From Caballeronia grimmiae (GTDB lineage: Bacteria; Pseudomonadota; Gammaproteobacteria; Burkholderiales; Burkholderiaceae): a stretch of DNA of 45,332 nucleotides. Shown here in pieces: positions 30,787-39,142 of this stretch. How positions within the stretch are numbered: position 1 is the first letter of the stretch; each line of letters opens with the position of its first letter. A program made the translations under genes and the position numbers. The DNA is taken from positions 1 to 45,332 of the forward strand of contig NZ_JFHE01000042.1 in the NCBI RefSeq assembly GCF_000698555.1, given 5' to 3'. The notes beneath the pieces are model-generated. The model made no database searches and had not been told where the DNA came from. It saw nothing but the letters and a program-made list of their open reading frames with translations.

Positions 30787-32235
30787 CGGAAAATCTCCGT
30801 TGGTTGGCGGGCAAGCGTCACGAGATTGAAGCATTCGTCCGTCTCGAAACCAACGAAGCGATTCGACTAAGCATCGAAGTGGGCATTTCATATTGACTCG
30901 CGTGGAGAATGTCGACGTGACATATTCGCCCCCAACGATGTCGTGGTCCGCTTAGTTAGCACTGCATGTTTTACGGGCCTGACCTAGGCGTCCTCAGCGA
31001 GCACGGATCGCAACGAGTGCAAGCGAGACGGGCAGCACTTGACGCGCCGCTGTTCATCGGCGCGACACTCGCTTTGTGCTGTACAGCTGAATAGGCTTGG
31101 GCTGCGGTCGTCGAGGCGGTATGGCAGTCATACACAACGCGGCGAGCGCGGGATTTTGAGAGCCAGATGTTGACTGCACCGAGGTGCAAGAATGACAGCC
31201 CCGGCTAACCCCTGTTCTCTTGCCAGTTAGCCTCTGCCACAACCACTCTAGTGCAACCGAGTTTTCACCGCTTCAGGAGGTCCTTGTCCACTATCCTTTC
31301 GTCAAGGTGTTTCGGACCGTAGGCTGTAACTGCCGGGCGCCGTGAATGACGGCACAGCGACGTGCTACTGTTGCAAGGCAGATGCACAGCGAACGGCAGC
31401 GAAGGCCGAGGAGGACTCTCTGAAAGCCAAATGACGGAAAAATTCGAACTTCCGTGGTCGAATGATGTAAATTTAGAATCGCCGAAGTGTGGAGCGTCAT
31501 AGAACGGCGTATGCCGTCGTGATTCTCTGAAAGGGGGCAAGCTTAGTTGCTCGGCAGCGCAGCGCGATTCAAAAGCCGACGGATCGCTCTCGCGGAGTCA
31601 ACTCTCCCAAGACGACCTGCATAGTCTTTCGACTGCAATAGTTTTTTCGGAAAGCGCGCATAGCATCGGGGAAACGCTTCGTTTGCTCGGGGTAGGGACG
31701 AACGTACCATCATTCGCTCAACCTGCTCCCGGTCATTCCCCCGCATGCCATGAACGTTCCCCGCTATCCTCGGTTAGCGCGAGTCAGCTCCGACAAGGCG
31801 TTGCCTTCCGGCACTGAGATATTTTCCCAGCAAATCAGAAACTGAGAGGCTTGCTGTCTACCCATACACGCGTTCCCAACGTATCTATTCGAGCGCTGGC
31901 CAGCGGGCGGCGCCGCCGTACCTTGAACCACGCTTGGAAGAGAGGATGCGTCGGGCGCAGACCTTCTGATTTGCTCCGCTCCGAGCGCTGTATCTACGAG
32001 AGCCCGTAGCGCGCCTCGAGCGCGTGTTGCATGTGCGCCGTGTTCCACGCCCTCAGAATGTTTGAACGCAAGTCTGACGACACCGCGGACAAAGAGATAT
32101 GAACGCTATTACGCTCGGAGCGGCGTCGGCGCGAGAGGCCTCGTTGCGAGAAGTGCTTCTTCTGTCGGTCCGGCTCCTCCGTTATGATTGGCCACAGCTT
32201 GATGCGCAAGCGCTATTTGCCTGGGAGATAAACGA
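30787..32235. other. 1.45-kb intergenic region, no supported gene
   Basis: This lies between the dioxygenase (minus) and IclR (plus) genes. It must contain the sulfonate-operon promoter; a small dyad ATGTC-GACGT-GACAT lies at 30909-30923. Short open frames (for example 30971-31189, 31543-31746 and 31764-32048 on the minus strand) have no recognisable domain. The last of these ends with protein-like FLICWENISVPEGNAL and may be a fragment. A 23-codon frame at 31431-31502 is noted as a finding. The composition is more A/T-rich than the operons, as expected of decayed DNA. Confidence 0.5.
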
Positions 32236-32949
32236 GTGAGCAATGATGGTGTGGCGGCGGTAGAAAAGGCGTTGTCGCTGCTCGACTGTTTCCAGCCCGG
32301 CAAGGAGTCACTATCGCTAGCAGCGCTTTCGAAAGCGTCCGGCATTCACGTTACGACAGTTTACCGACTCATGAACTCGCTGGAGCGTATGAGGTACGTG
32401 GTCCGCGCGGGAACAGGCGACTATTCCCTCGGCCATCGCCTCCAGTTCTTGGGCAACCTGTACGAGCATTCGGCGACTCAATTTTCCGGAATCGTACAAC
32501 CGGCCTTGCGCGAGTTGGCGGCTGCGACAAGCGCTAGTGCGTCTTACACGGTCATCGAGGATTCTGAGGCGCTGGTCTTGTTCCGGGCGGAGCCGGCCGA
32601 AGGGCTGCGCATTACTCGGCTTCCGGGCGATAAGCATCCGTTCGACAACAGCGCAACAAGCGACGTGTTGCGCTTCTGGGGGCTTGGGGAGGCCGCCTTT
32701 GATAGTCCGCCCAAACTGCCCGTATTCAAGTCTCGAGCGCGCGATGCGCACACCGCAGCGATGTCCGTACCAATATTCGGCGCTGAAGACAAATTCGTGG
32801 CTTCCATGACGCTTTCCGGCGCAGCGACCACACTGGAAGAAGCTTATGCCGCGGGCGATATGGCCGCGCGGCAGTTAGACGTGGCTTCGAAGTTGTCCCG
32901 CCAGCTCGGCGCCAGCCAGGCACTGTGCGAACGGGAATACGTTGCATGA
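32236..32949 (+). CDS. IclR-family transcriptional regulator
   Basis: This encodes a 237-residue regulator starting at GTG 32236, with GGGAG 8 bases upstream. Residues 1-65 are the winged helix (NDGVAAVEKALSLLDCF; SGIHVTTVYRLMNSLERMRY), the rest the IclR effector domain (ASYTVIEDSEALVLFRAEP; TAAMSVPIFGAEDKFVASMT). It is convergent with, and paralogous to, the IclR gene at 32999-33715; their N-termini are nearly identical. Both probably act on the catabolic operon beginning at 33877, perhaps with different effectors. The operator is discussed at 33744-33855. Confidence 0.92.
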   Translation: MSNDGVAAVEKALSLLDCFQPGKESLSLAALSKASGIHVTTVYRLMNSLERMRYVVRAGTGDYSLGHRLQFLGNLYEHSATQFSGIVQPALRELAAATSASASYTVIEDSEALVLFRAEPAEGLRITRLPGDKHPFDNSATSDVLRFWGLGEAAFDSPPKLPVFKSRARDAHTAAMSVPIFGAEDKFVASMTLSGAATTLEEAYAAGDMAARQLDVASKLSRQLGASQALCEREYVA

Positions 32950-32954
32950 ACTCG

Positions 32955-32970
32955 CTCAGCCCTCGCTGAG
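32955..32970. terminator. Small hairpin between convergent IclR genes
   Basis: CTCAGC (32955-32960), loop CCTC, GCTGAG (32965-32970) make a perfect 6-bp stem in the 49-base gap between two convergent stop codons. There is no T tract, so bidirectional termination is only suggested. Confidence 0.3.
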
Positions 32971-32998
32971 AGGCGCCAACCTCGCTCTCCTCGCCTTC

Positions 32999-33715
32999 CT
33001 AGCGTTCACGTCCGTATAAGCTCTCGCAAAACATGACGCTAGCGCCGAGTCGCCTGGACAGGTCGGCAGCGGCGTTCAACTGCGGAGCAATCCATTCGCC
33101 GGCCTCGTGCGCGGCGCACATCCGCGACGCAGGCCCAGATAGCGTCAGGGCTGCCATAAATTTGTCGCCCGCGCCGAAGATTGGCGTAGCGAACGCTGCA
33201 GTGTGAATATCGCGCGAACCCGCCGTAAAAAGCGGGATCTTCGGTGGGGTCTCGTATAGAGGTTCGCCCAATCCCCAATAGCGAATGACGTGACTGATCG
33301 CCGTTTCATCAAGCGGCAATGCGGTTCCCGGAAGTCGCGTTTCTCTCAGTCCCTCGGATGGCTCGACCCTGAACAGGCATAGCCGTTCACCGTTGCCAAG
33401 CACATAGTACGACGCGCTTTCCTTGGTAAGTGTCGCGAGCGCCTGCAGCGTTGGATGGACGACGGACGACAACTGGAACGTCTGCTCAAACAGCTTGCCG
33501 AGGTAGAGCACCCGGTGTCCGAGCGAGTAATTTCCTGCTTGGGAGCGCACCGCGTACCCCATTCTCTCCAATGAATTCATCAGCCGGTAGACCGTCGTTT
33601 TGTGCATCCCCGACGCTTGCGCGAGCGCTGCAAGACTCATCGACTCGGTGCCAGGCTTAAAACAATCCAGCAGCGCCAGCGCTTTTTCAACTGCCGCCAC
33701 TCCGTCGTTTCCCAT
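32999..33715 (-). CDS. IclR-family transcriptional regulator, paralogue divergent from the operon
   Basis: This encodes a 238-residue IclR protein with winged helix (NDGVAAVEKALALLDCF; SGMHKTTVYRLMNSLERMGY) and effector domain (ASYYVLGNGERLCLFRVEPS; TAAFATPIFGAGDKFMAALT). ATG 33715 is preceded by GAGGAGG at 5 bases, so the upstream in-frame ATG at 33757, which lies on top of an operator-like palindrome, is rejected. It is divergent from the RraA-like gene at 33877, and its promoter region holds two TGTAC-N3-GTACA sites. I infer that it is the local regulator and autoregulates. Confidence 0.92.
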   Translation of the reverse strand: MGNDGVAAVEKALALLDCFKPGTESMSLAALAQASGMHKTTVYRLMNSLERMGYAVRSQAGNYSLGHRVLYLGKLFEQTFQLSSVVHPTLQALATLTKESASYYVLGNGERLCLFRVEPSEGLRETRLPGTALPLDETAISHVIRYWGLGEPLYETPPKIPLFTAGSRDIHTAAFATPIFGAGDKFMAALTLSGPASRMCAAHEAGEWIAPQLNAAADLSRRLGASVMFCESLYGRER

Positions 33716-33743
33716 CGTCGCCTCCTCATACAATAACAAAGAT

Positions 33744-33756
33744 TGTACATCGTACA
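33744..33756. promoter_or_regulatory. Operator-like palindrome TGTAC-ATC-GTACA (site 1)
   Basis: A perfect 5-bp dyad with a 3-base spacer lies 29 bases before the minus-strand IclR start. A half-copy TGTACA follows at 33764-33769. The same dyad recurs at 33843-33855, so this is a likely IclR binding site for autoregulation. Assignment is from pattern and position. Confidence 0.65.
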
Positions 33757-33813
33757 CGCGTCATGTACAGGATAAAAGGGTTAACGATAGTGGTCTCGAC
33801 ACGGTAGGGTGGC

Positions 33814-33819
33814 TATGAT
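33814..33819 (+). promoter_or_regulatory. Possible -10 element of the RraA-like operon
   Basis: TATGAT at 33814-33819 is close to the sigma-70 -10 consensus and lies 57 bases before the first ATG. No good -35 hexamer is seen at the right distance, consistent with a promoter that needs an activator. The downstream palindrome (33843-33855) would lie within the early transcribed region. Confidence 0.35.
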
Positions 33820-33842
33820 TATTTCACGTCGTACAGCTTCAA

Positions 33843-33855
33843 TGTACACCGTACA
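33843..33855. promoter_or_regulatory. Operator-like palindrome TGTAC-ACC-GTACA (site 2)
   Basis: This second copy of the dyad at 33744-33756 lies 21 bases before the ATG of the first operon gene. With its half-site neighbour GTACA (33831-33835 region) it would place a regulator over the start of the transcript. Two sites 99 bases apart could allow looping or separate control of the divergent promoters. Confidence 0.65.
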
Positions 33856-33876
33856 ACGATCTCCGGAGTGGAATCC

Positions 33877-34575
33877 ATGAGCACGACTTCAGCAGGCAGT
33901 TCCTCCATCGTTCGCGACATCGAGCGCGTCTCTCCCGAATTGGTGCAAGCGGCAGGCAAGTTTCAAGCCGCCATCCTTGCCGACGTGAACGGCCGTCGCG
34001 GCGCCGTGCATGGCCGCGTGAAACCGCTGAATCCTAAGATGAAGGTTGCGGGTCCGGCGGTCACGGTCGAAGTGCGCCAAGGCGACAACCTGGCGATTCA
34101 CGCTGCGTTGGCCGTCGCCAAGCCGGGTGACGTTATCGTGGTCGACGGCAAGGGCGACGTGTCCTGCGCTCTGATCGGCGAAATCATGGCAACACAAGCA
34201 CAGGCAAGCGGCATTGCCGGCATCATCATCGATGCGGCCGTTCGCGATTCGCACGAGCTGGCTGCAGGCGACTACCCGGTCTTCTCGGCAGGTCTCAATC
34301 CGTGCGGCCCGACCAAGAGCGTCGCTGGCACGGTGAACATGCCGATTAGTTTGGGCGGCACGACGGTGCGCCCGGGCGACCTGGTGGTCGGCGATGCCGA
34401 TGGCGTGGTGATCATCGCGAAGGAAGACGTCGAGCGCATCGTCCCGCTGGCACAGCAGAAGGTCGATTCCGAAGCGGCGCGTATCGCAGCAATCAAGAAG
34501 GGCGACGGTCGTGCTAAGTGGCTCGAGAAGGCGCTGCAAGATGCCGGCATGCTTGGCGAAGGCGAGGCACTTTAA
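33877..34575 (+). CDS. RraA-like protein (4-hydroxy-4-methyl-2-oxoglutarate aldolase / oxaloacetate decarboxylase family)
   Basis: This encodes a 232-residue member of the RraA / HMG-CHA aldolase family. The metal- and substrate-binding segment AAVRDSHEL has R123-D124, the pair required in catalytic members. GKGDVSCALIGEIMA and SAGLNPCGPTKSVAG are also conserved. Enzymes of this family cleave 4-hydroxy-4-carboxy-type 2-oxoacids to pyruvate and a second oxoacid or decarboxylate oxaloacetate; true RraA (RNase E inhibitor) lacks the aspartate. It is the first gene of a long operon and overlaps the dehydrogenase by one base (TAATG). A terminal aldol or decarboxylation step is the likely role. Confidence 0.9.
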   Translation: MSTTSAGSSSIVRDIERVSPELVQAAGKFQAAILADVNGRRGAVHGRVKPLNPKMKVAGPAVTVEVRQGDNLAIHAALAVAKPGDVIVVDGKGDVSCALIGEIMATQAQASGIAGIIIDAAVRDSHELAAGDYPVFSAGLNPCGPTKSVAGTVNMPISLGGTTVRPGDLVVGDADGVVIIAKEDVERIVPLAQQKVDSEAARIAAIKKGDGRAKWLEKALQDAGMLGEGEAL

Positions 34576-35522
34576 TGACTACCTCGTCGCAAAAGCCTGT
34601 TCTCCTCGTGACGGCAGCCGACCTTGCACCACAAGCGCTCGACATGCTGAAGGAGTTCGAGGTCGTCTTCGCAGGCAAGCAACCCACGGAAGAAGATCTG
34701 ACCGCGCTCTGCGCAAAGCACAAGCCGACCGCCATCATCGTTCGCTACGGCAAGGTGACGGCGCGCATGATGGATGCGGCCGAGAAGCTGAAGGTTATCT
34801 CGAAGCACGGCAGCGGCACGGACACGATCGACAAGGCAGCCGCATCGGAGCGCGGCATTGCAGTGCGCGCGGCGGTCGGTGCAAATGCTGCTGCGGTCTC
34901 CGAGCATGCGTGGGCCCTGATCCTCGCATGCGCCAAGAGCATTCCCCATCTGGACCAGCGCATGCGCGCAGGCCATTGGGATAAGGCGACGCACAAGTCA
35001 TTCGAACTCGACGGACGTACGCTCGGGCTTGTGGGGCTGGGCGCCATCGGCCGTCGGGTTGCCGCTGTCGGTATCGCGTTCGGCATGAACGTGATCGCGT
35101 ATGATCCGTTTGCGAAAGAAGCCCCCGAGGGCATCAAGCTCGCGTCGCTCGACGAGGTCTACGCGGCTGCTGACGTGCTTTCACTGCACTGTCCGCTCAC
35201 CGAAGATAACCGCAACATGGTGAACGCGCAAACGCTGGCGCGCCTAAAGACTGGCGCGATCCTGGTCAACACCGCGCGCGGCGGACTCATCGATGAAGCG
35301 GCACTGATTGACGCGCTCGCGAGCGGCAAGCTTCGCTCGGCAGCCGTCGACAGCTTTGCAGTCGAGCCGATGGCCCATCCTCATCCGTTCCAGAACGTTC
35401 CCAATCTCATCCTTACTCCGCATAGCGGCGGCGTAAGCGATGCGGCCTACGTGAAGATGGGGCAGGGGGCGGCAGCAAACGTCCTCGCGGTCATCGAGGA
35501 AAACGCCCGCAACGCGGCTTGA
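34575..35522 (+). CDS. D-2-hydroxyacid dehydrogenase (phosphoglycerate dehydrogenase-like)
   Basis: This encodes a 315-residue D-isomer-specific 2-hydroxyacid dehydrogenase. The Rossmann loop is GLGAIG (154-159), with D177 at the end of the second strand indicating NAD. Catalytic R235 (VNTARGG), E264 (FAVEP) and H283 (TPHSGG) are all present. It lacks the ACT domain of long SerA. It oxidises a 2-hydroxyacid to the 2-oxoacid or the reverse; in this operon it may supply the oxoacid cleaved by the RraA-like enzyme. Translation is coupled to the upstream gene through TAATG. Confidence 0.9.
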   Translation: MTTSSQKPVLLVTAADLAPQALDMLKEFEVVFAGKQPTEEDLTALCAKHKPTAIIVRYGKVTARMMDAAEKLKVISKHGSGTDTIDKAAASERGIAVRAAVGANAAAVSEHAWALILACAKSIPHLDQRMRAGHWDKATHKSFELDGRTLGLVGLGAIGRRVAAVGIAFGMNVIAYDPFAKEAPEGIKLASLDEVYAAADVLSLHCPLTEDNRNMVNAQTLARLKTGAILVNTARGGLIDEAALIDALASGKLRSAAVDSFAVEPMAHPHPFQNVPNLILTPHSGGVSDAAYVKMGQGAAANVLAVIEENARNAA

Positions 35523-35542
35523 TCCGAACGAAAGAGTTAAGC

Positions 35543-36469
35543 ATGTTCTATCTCACATCGCCCGAAGTGCGCGAAACCGAAGTGTTCACGCGCATGCCGG
35601 AAAAATTCCGCAAGCCCGACGCTCACAGTGATTGGGCACGAGCCAACCGCGGTGGCTTGGTGACCGACTCGTTTCTCGAGGGACCTGTCTGGGATCCGCG
35701 CGGTTACCTGTATGTCACGGATATTCCATACGGTCGCATCTTCCGGATTGCGCCGTCGGGCGAGTGGGACCTCGTTGCGCAGTACGAGGGTGAGCCCAAT
35801 GGGATGAAGCTTTTCGATGATTCTCATTTGCTCATCACCGATTACCGCAATGGCTTGATGTTGGTCGACATCGAACGGGGCGAAGTAAGGCCGTATCTCG
35901 AACGTCGCAATTCCGAGGGCTTCAAAGGCGTCAACGACCTTACGTTCGACTCGAAAGGCAATCTTTATTTCACGGACCAAGGACAGACCGGTCTGCACGA
36001 TCCCACGGGCCGTGTGTATCGGCTATCGCCGGACGGCCGACTCGACATGCTGCTCGGAAACTGTCCCAGCCCGAACGGTCTGGTGTTGTCACCCGACGAG
36101 AAGCTGCTGTTCGTCGGCATGACCCGCGGCAACTGTGTCTGGCGCGTGCCGCTGCAATCCGATGGTTCAGTCAGCAAAGTTGGGCAATTCTTTACTTCCT
36201 ACGGTCCGAGCGGTCCCGACGGCATGACGGTCGACAACGAAGGGCGCCTCTTCGTAGCCAACCCGGGTCTCGGTCGTGTGTGGGTGCTCAACCGCCGCGC
36301 GGAGCCCGTCGAGATTTTGACGGGACCGGAAGGCACCTCGCTCACCAATCTTTGCTTCGGCGGGCCGGAGATGAAGACAGTCTTCATGACTGAGTCGACG
36401 AACGGAACCGTCCTGAAAGCCGAGATGACTATCGCTGGGCCTCTACCAAGACGAGCAAAGAAAAACTGA
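35543..36469 (+). CDS. SMP-30/gluconolactonase family lactonase
   Basis: This encodes a 308-residue six-bladed propeller. Metal ligands are E46 (FLEGPVWD), N178 (PSPNGLVLSPD) and D226 (GPDGMTVD), with N131 (GVNDLTFD) in the substrate site, as in SMP-30 and gluconolactonase. No signal peptide, so it is cytosolic. It hydrolyses an aldonolactone or similar lactone. ATG 35543 is chosen; an in-frame TTG at 35519 is less likely. It lies 20 bases after the dehydrogenase and 84 before the first transporter, with a small hairpin between. It fits a lactone ring-opening step of the pathway. Confidence 0.9.
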   Translation: MFYLTSPEVRETEVFTRMPEKFRKPDAHSDWARANRGGLVTDSFLEGPVWDPRGYLYVTDIPYGRIFRIAPSGEWDLVAQYEGEPNGMKLFDDSHLLITDYRNGLMLVDIERGEVRPYLERRNSEGFKGVNDLTFDSKGNLYFTDQGQTGLHDPTGRVYRLSPDGRLDMLLGNCPSPNGLVLSPDEKLLFVGMTRGNCVWRVPLQSDGSVSKVGQFFTSYGPSGPDGMTVDNEGRLFVANPGLGRVWVLNRRAEPVEILTGPEGTSLTNLCFGGPEMKTVFMTESTNGTVLKAEMTIAGPLPRRAKKN

Positions 36470-36485
36470 GGTCCATCAGCTGGTA

Positions 36486-36502
36486 AGCCGCCTCGCGCGG
36501 CT
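36486..36502 (+). other. Intercistronic hairpin
   Basis: AGCCGC (36486-36491), loop CTCGC, GCGGCT (36497-36502) lie between the lactonase and the first MFS gene. No T tract follows. It may stabilise the upstream message or mark a processing site within the operon. Confidence 0.35.
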
Positions 36503-36553
36503 CCAACTTCCACACAGATTCATTGCGCCATGAGAGTGCGATGGAGAGCAGAC

Positions 36554-37933
36554 ATGAACACATCGCACTCCTTGAAAGCCAGCGGCGGCACAGGCAAGGC
36601 CAGCGCGCAAGGCAAACTCAGCGTCACCAGCGAAGACTACGCTGCAAGCGAACGCACGCTGGCCAAAGCGTTCCGTCGCATTCTTCCTTTCATCTTTATC
36701 TGCTACGTCATCAGCTATCTCGACCGAACCAATGTCGGTTTCGCAGCGTTGACGATGAACAAAGACCTTGGATTGACAGCAGAGCAATTCGGGCTCGGCG
36801 CGGGACTGTTCTTTATCGGGTACTTCATCTTCGAAATCCCGAGCAATCTGATCATGCAGAAGGTGGGCGCGCGCATCTGGATCGCGCGCATCATGATTAC
36901 CTGGGGCATTCTTTCGATGGCTACGGCATTCGTTGTCGGGCCGAAAAGTTTTGCGGCTGCCCGCTTTTTGCTGGGAATTGCTGAGGCTGGATTCACGCCG
37001 GGCATTTACCTGTACTTCACTCACTGGTTCCCGGGCAAGTGGCGCGCCAAAGTGACCGCGGCTTTTCTCGTCGGCATTCCTGTCGCCAACATGATCGGTT
37101 CGCCAATGTCAGGAGCATTGCTCGAACTCGGGGGCCTTCACGGGCTCCGTAGCTGGCAGTGGCTCTTGCTTATTGAAGGCCTGCCCGCCGTCCTTCTCGG
37201 GATCGCGTGCCTGTTCATACTCGCCGACCGTCCCGAGAAAGCGAAGTGGCTGACTGAAGGAGAAAAGTCCTCCCTGGCTCGCCGCCTCGCAGCGGAACAG
37301 AGCGACATCGGCAATAAGCACGGCAAAAACCTGCGCGACGCTTTGACGAACTGGCGAGTGTTCGTTCTGGCATTCATCAATTTCTGCGGCATCGTCGGTT
37401 CCGTGGGCGTCGGACTGTGGATGCCGCAGATCATCAAGCAGTTCGGCGTCGATCATTCGGTGGTCGGATGGTTGACTGCCATCCCTTATGCCATCGGCGC
37501 GGTCGTCATGCTTTGGTGGGCACGTGTGGCCAGTCGGGCTCAGAAGCGCATTCCCTATGTCGCCGGTGCGTTGGTGGTAGCCGCCATCGCATTGGGCTGC
37601 AGCGCATTCACCCAGGTCCCGGTGCTCAAGCTCGCTGCGCTGTGTTTTACCGTCAGCGGCATTCTCGCCTTTCAAGCAACGTATTGGGCCATCCCATCAA
37701 GCTTCCTCACTGGAAGAGCCGCCGCAGGCGGGCTGGCACTCATCGTCTCAGTCGGAAACCTGGGTGGCTTTGTCGGTCCCTCGATGATTGGCGCACTTAA
37801 GCAAATGTCCGGCGGTTTCACCGTGCCGCTAGTCGCCGTTTCTGTCGTGCTGCTTTTGGGCGCATTAACGATCGCATGGCTTGGCGATCCGGGCGCAGAT
37901 GCTGGCGAAGCACCCTCCGCACGTAACCCGTAA
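36554..37933 (+). CDS. MFS transporter, anion:cation symporter (ACS) family
   Basis: This encodes a 459-residue, 12-helix transporter. The first helices contain ISYLDRTNVGFAALTMNKDL and FEIPSNLIMQKVGARIWIAR, signatures of the ACS family (hexuronates, galactonate, tartrate, phthalate, 4-hydroxyphenylacetate). A hydrophilic 30-residue N-terminal tail precedes them. ATG 36554 follows GGAGA; ATG 36530 lacks a site. Import of an organic acid is the expected role. It is the first of four MFS genes in the operon and is paralogous to the one at 42719. Confidence 0.92.
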   Translation: MNTSHSLKASGGTGKASAQGKLSVTSEDYAASERTLAKAFRRILPFIFICYVISYLDRTNVGFAALTMNKDLGLTAEQFGLGAGLFFIGYFIFEIPSNLIMQKVGARIWIARIMITWGILSMATAFVVGPKSFAAARFLLGIAEAGFTPGIYLYFTHWFPGKWRAKVTAAFLVGIPVANMIGSPMSGALLELGGLHGLRSWQWLLLIEGLPAVLLGIACLFILADRPEKAKWLTEGEKSSLARRLAAEQSDIGNKHGKNLRDALTNWRVFVLAFINFCGIVGSVGVGLWMPQIIKQFGVDHSVVGWLTAIPYAIGAVVMLWWARVASRAQKRIPYVAGALVVAAIALGCSAFTQVPVLKLAALCFTVSGILAFQATYWAIPSSFLTGRAAAGGLALIVSVGNLGGFVGPSMIGALKQMSGGFTVPLVAVSVVLLLGALTIAWLGDPGADAGEAPSARNP

Positions 37934-37978
37934 TTGTGCGGTCCATATCCAAATTTATAACCACTGTTTGGAGACAAC

Positions 37979-39130
37979 ATGTCTTTGACGAAGGCTCGTA
38001 AGAAAGCCAACCCATACCCCACCTTCATGCTCGGAACCGTCGCAGTCGCGAGCATGGCATTCGCGTCAAGTGCCGCTCACGCGCAGAGCAGCGTCACGCT
38101 GTACGGCATCGCTGACGTTGGCGTCGAGTATCTGAACAACACCAGTACCGGCGGCTCTCAAGTTCGAGAGGTCTCGGGAAACATGTCCGGTTCTCGTTGG
38201 GGGTTGAAGGGTGTTGAGGATCTGGGCGGCGGAATAAAGGCCATCTTTCAGCTTGAAAGCGGCTTCAATATCAACGACGGCACAAGTGCGCAGTCGACGC
38301 GCGGCCTCGGCACGAATCCGACGACAACGACCCGTCTGTTTGGTCGTCAGGCCTGGGTTGGCCTCAGCTACAAGGGTCAACAACTGACCTTCGGCCGGCA
38401 GCAAGCGTTGATCTACGAACAATCGGTCACGTTCGACCCGATGGGTGTCTCCTCGAGATATTCGGCGCTGTCGCTGGACTATGCATTGGCTGCCCGCATT
38501 GACAATTCAGCGAAGTACACGGGGAAGTTCGGCCCGGTGACCGCCCAGGCGATGTACAGCACGCGGTATGACACGGGCTATGGCGCGGAAGTCCCGGGCG
38601 CGCTTATCACCGGCCGGTTTTTCAGCGGCGCACTCACCTATGCGAACGGCCCGATCGGGGCGACCGCCGTATATGAACAACGCAACAGCAATACGGTCGC
38701 CACCAACACGAGCACCGAACGTCGTGTACTGGCTGCAGCCAATTACAACTTCGGTCCGGTGACGGCCTCTGCAGGTTACCGCTATCTTCGCGCATCCAAC
38801 ACGTTCCTACCCACGAACCCCATCGCCGTGGCCAACGGCTCGCAGGCGAATGCCGCCAACCTGTACTGGCTCGGTGCCCAGTACCTGATTACGCCGGCTT
38901 TCCAGTTGACGGCCGTCGGTTACTACCACGACGTGCACTCGACAGGCGCAGATCCGTGGATGGCTGTGCTGAACGCCGATTATTTCCTGTCTAAGCGAAC
39001 CGACCTATACGCGAGCGTTGCTTATGCGCACAACAAGGACAACTCTGCTCTTGGTGTGAACGGTTACGGCACGGTTGCACCGGGTCATAACCAGACCGGC
39101 GTAACGGTTGGCTTGCGCCAAAAGTTCTGA
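37979..39130 (+). CDS. Outer-membrane porin (Gram-negative porin, Burkholderia type)
   Basis: This encodes a 383-residue 16-strand-type porin. The signal peptide is MLGTVAVASMAFASSAAHA, with the mature start QSSVTLYGIADVGVEYLNN, the hallmark of beta-proteobacterial porins. GSRWGLKGVEDLGGG, FGRQAWVGLS and the C-terminal GVTVGLRQKF ending in phenylalanine (needed for BAM assembly) are present. GGAG lies 6 bases before ATG 37979. Its place inside a catabolic operon suggests a channel for the operon's substrate across the outer membrane. It is 12 bases from the next gene. Confidence 0.93.
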   Translation: MSLTKARKKANPYPTFMLGTVAVASMAFASSAAHAQSSVTLYGIADVGVEYLNNTSTGGSQVREVSGNMSGSRWGLKGVEDLGGGIKAIFQLESGFNINDGTSAQSTRGLGTNPTTTTRLFGRQAWVGLSYKGQQLTFGRQQALIYEQSVTFDPMGVSSRYSALSLDYALAARIDNSAKYTGKFGPVTAQAMYSTRYDTGYGAEVPGALITGRFFSGALTYANGPIGATAVYEQRNSNTVATNTSTERRVLAAANYNFGPVTASAGYRYLRASNTFLPTNPIAVANGSQANAANLYWLGAQYLITPAFQLTAVGYYHDVHSTGADPWMAVLNADYFLSKRTDLYASVAYAHNKDNSALGVNGYGTVAPGHNQTGVTVGLRQKF

Positions 39131-39142
39131 CAGGAAACGGCC

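Noticed and set aside
30971..31189. Minus-strand 72-codon open frame in the intergenic region as a gene or transposase remnant
   Set aside because: No recognisable motif, no ribosome-binding site, and no terminal inverted repeats or target duplication around it.
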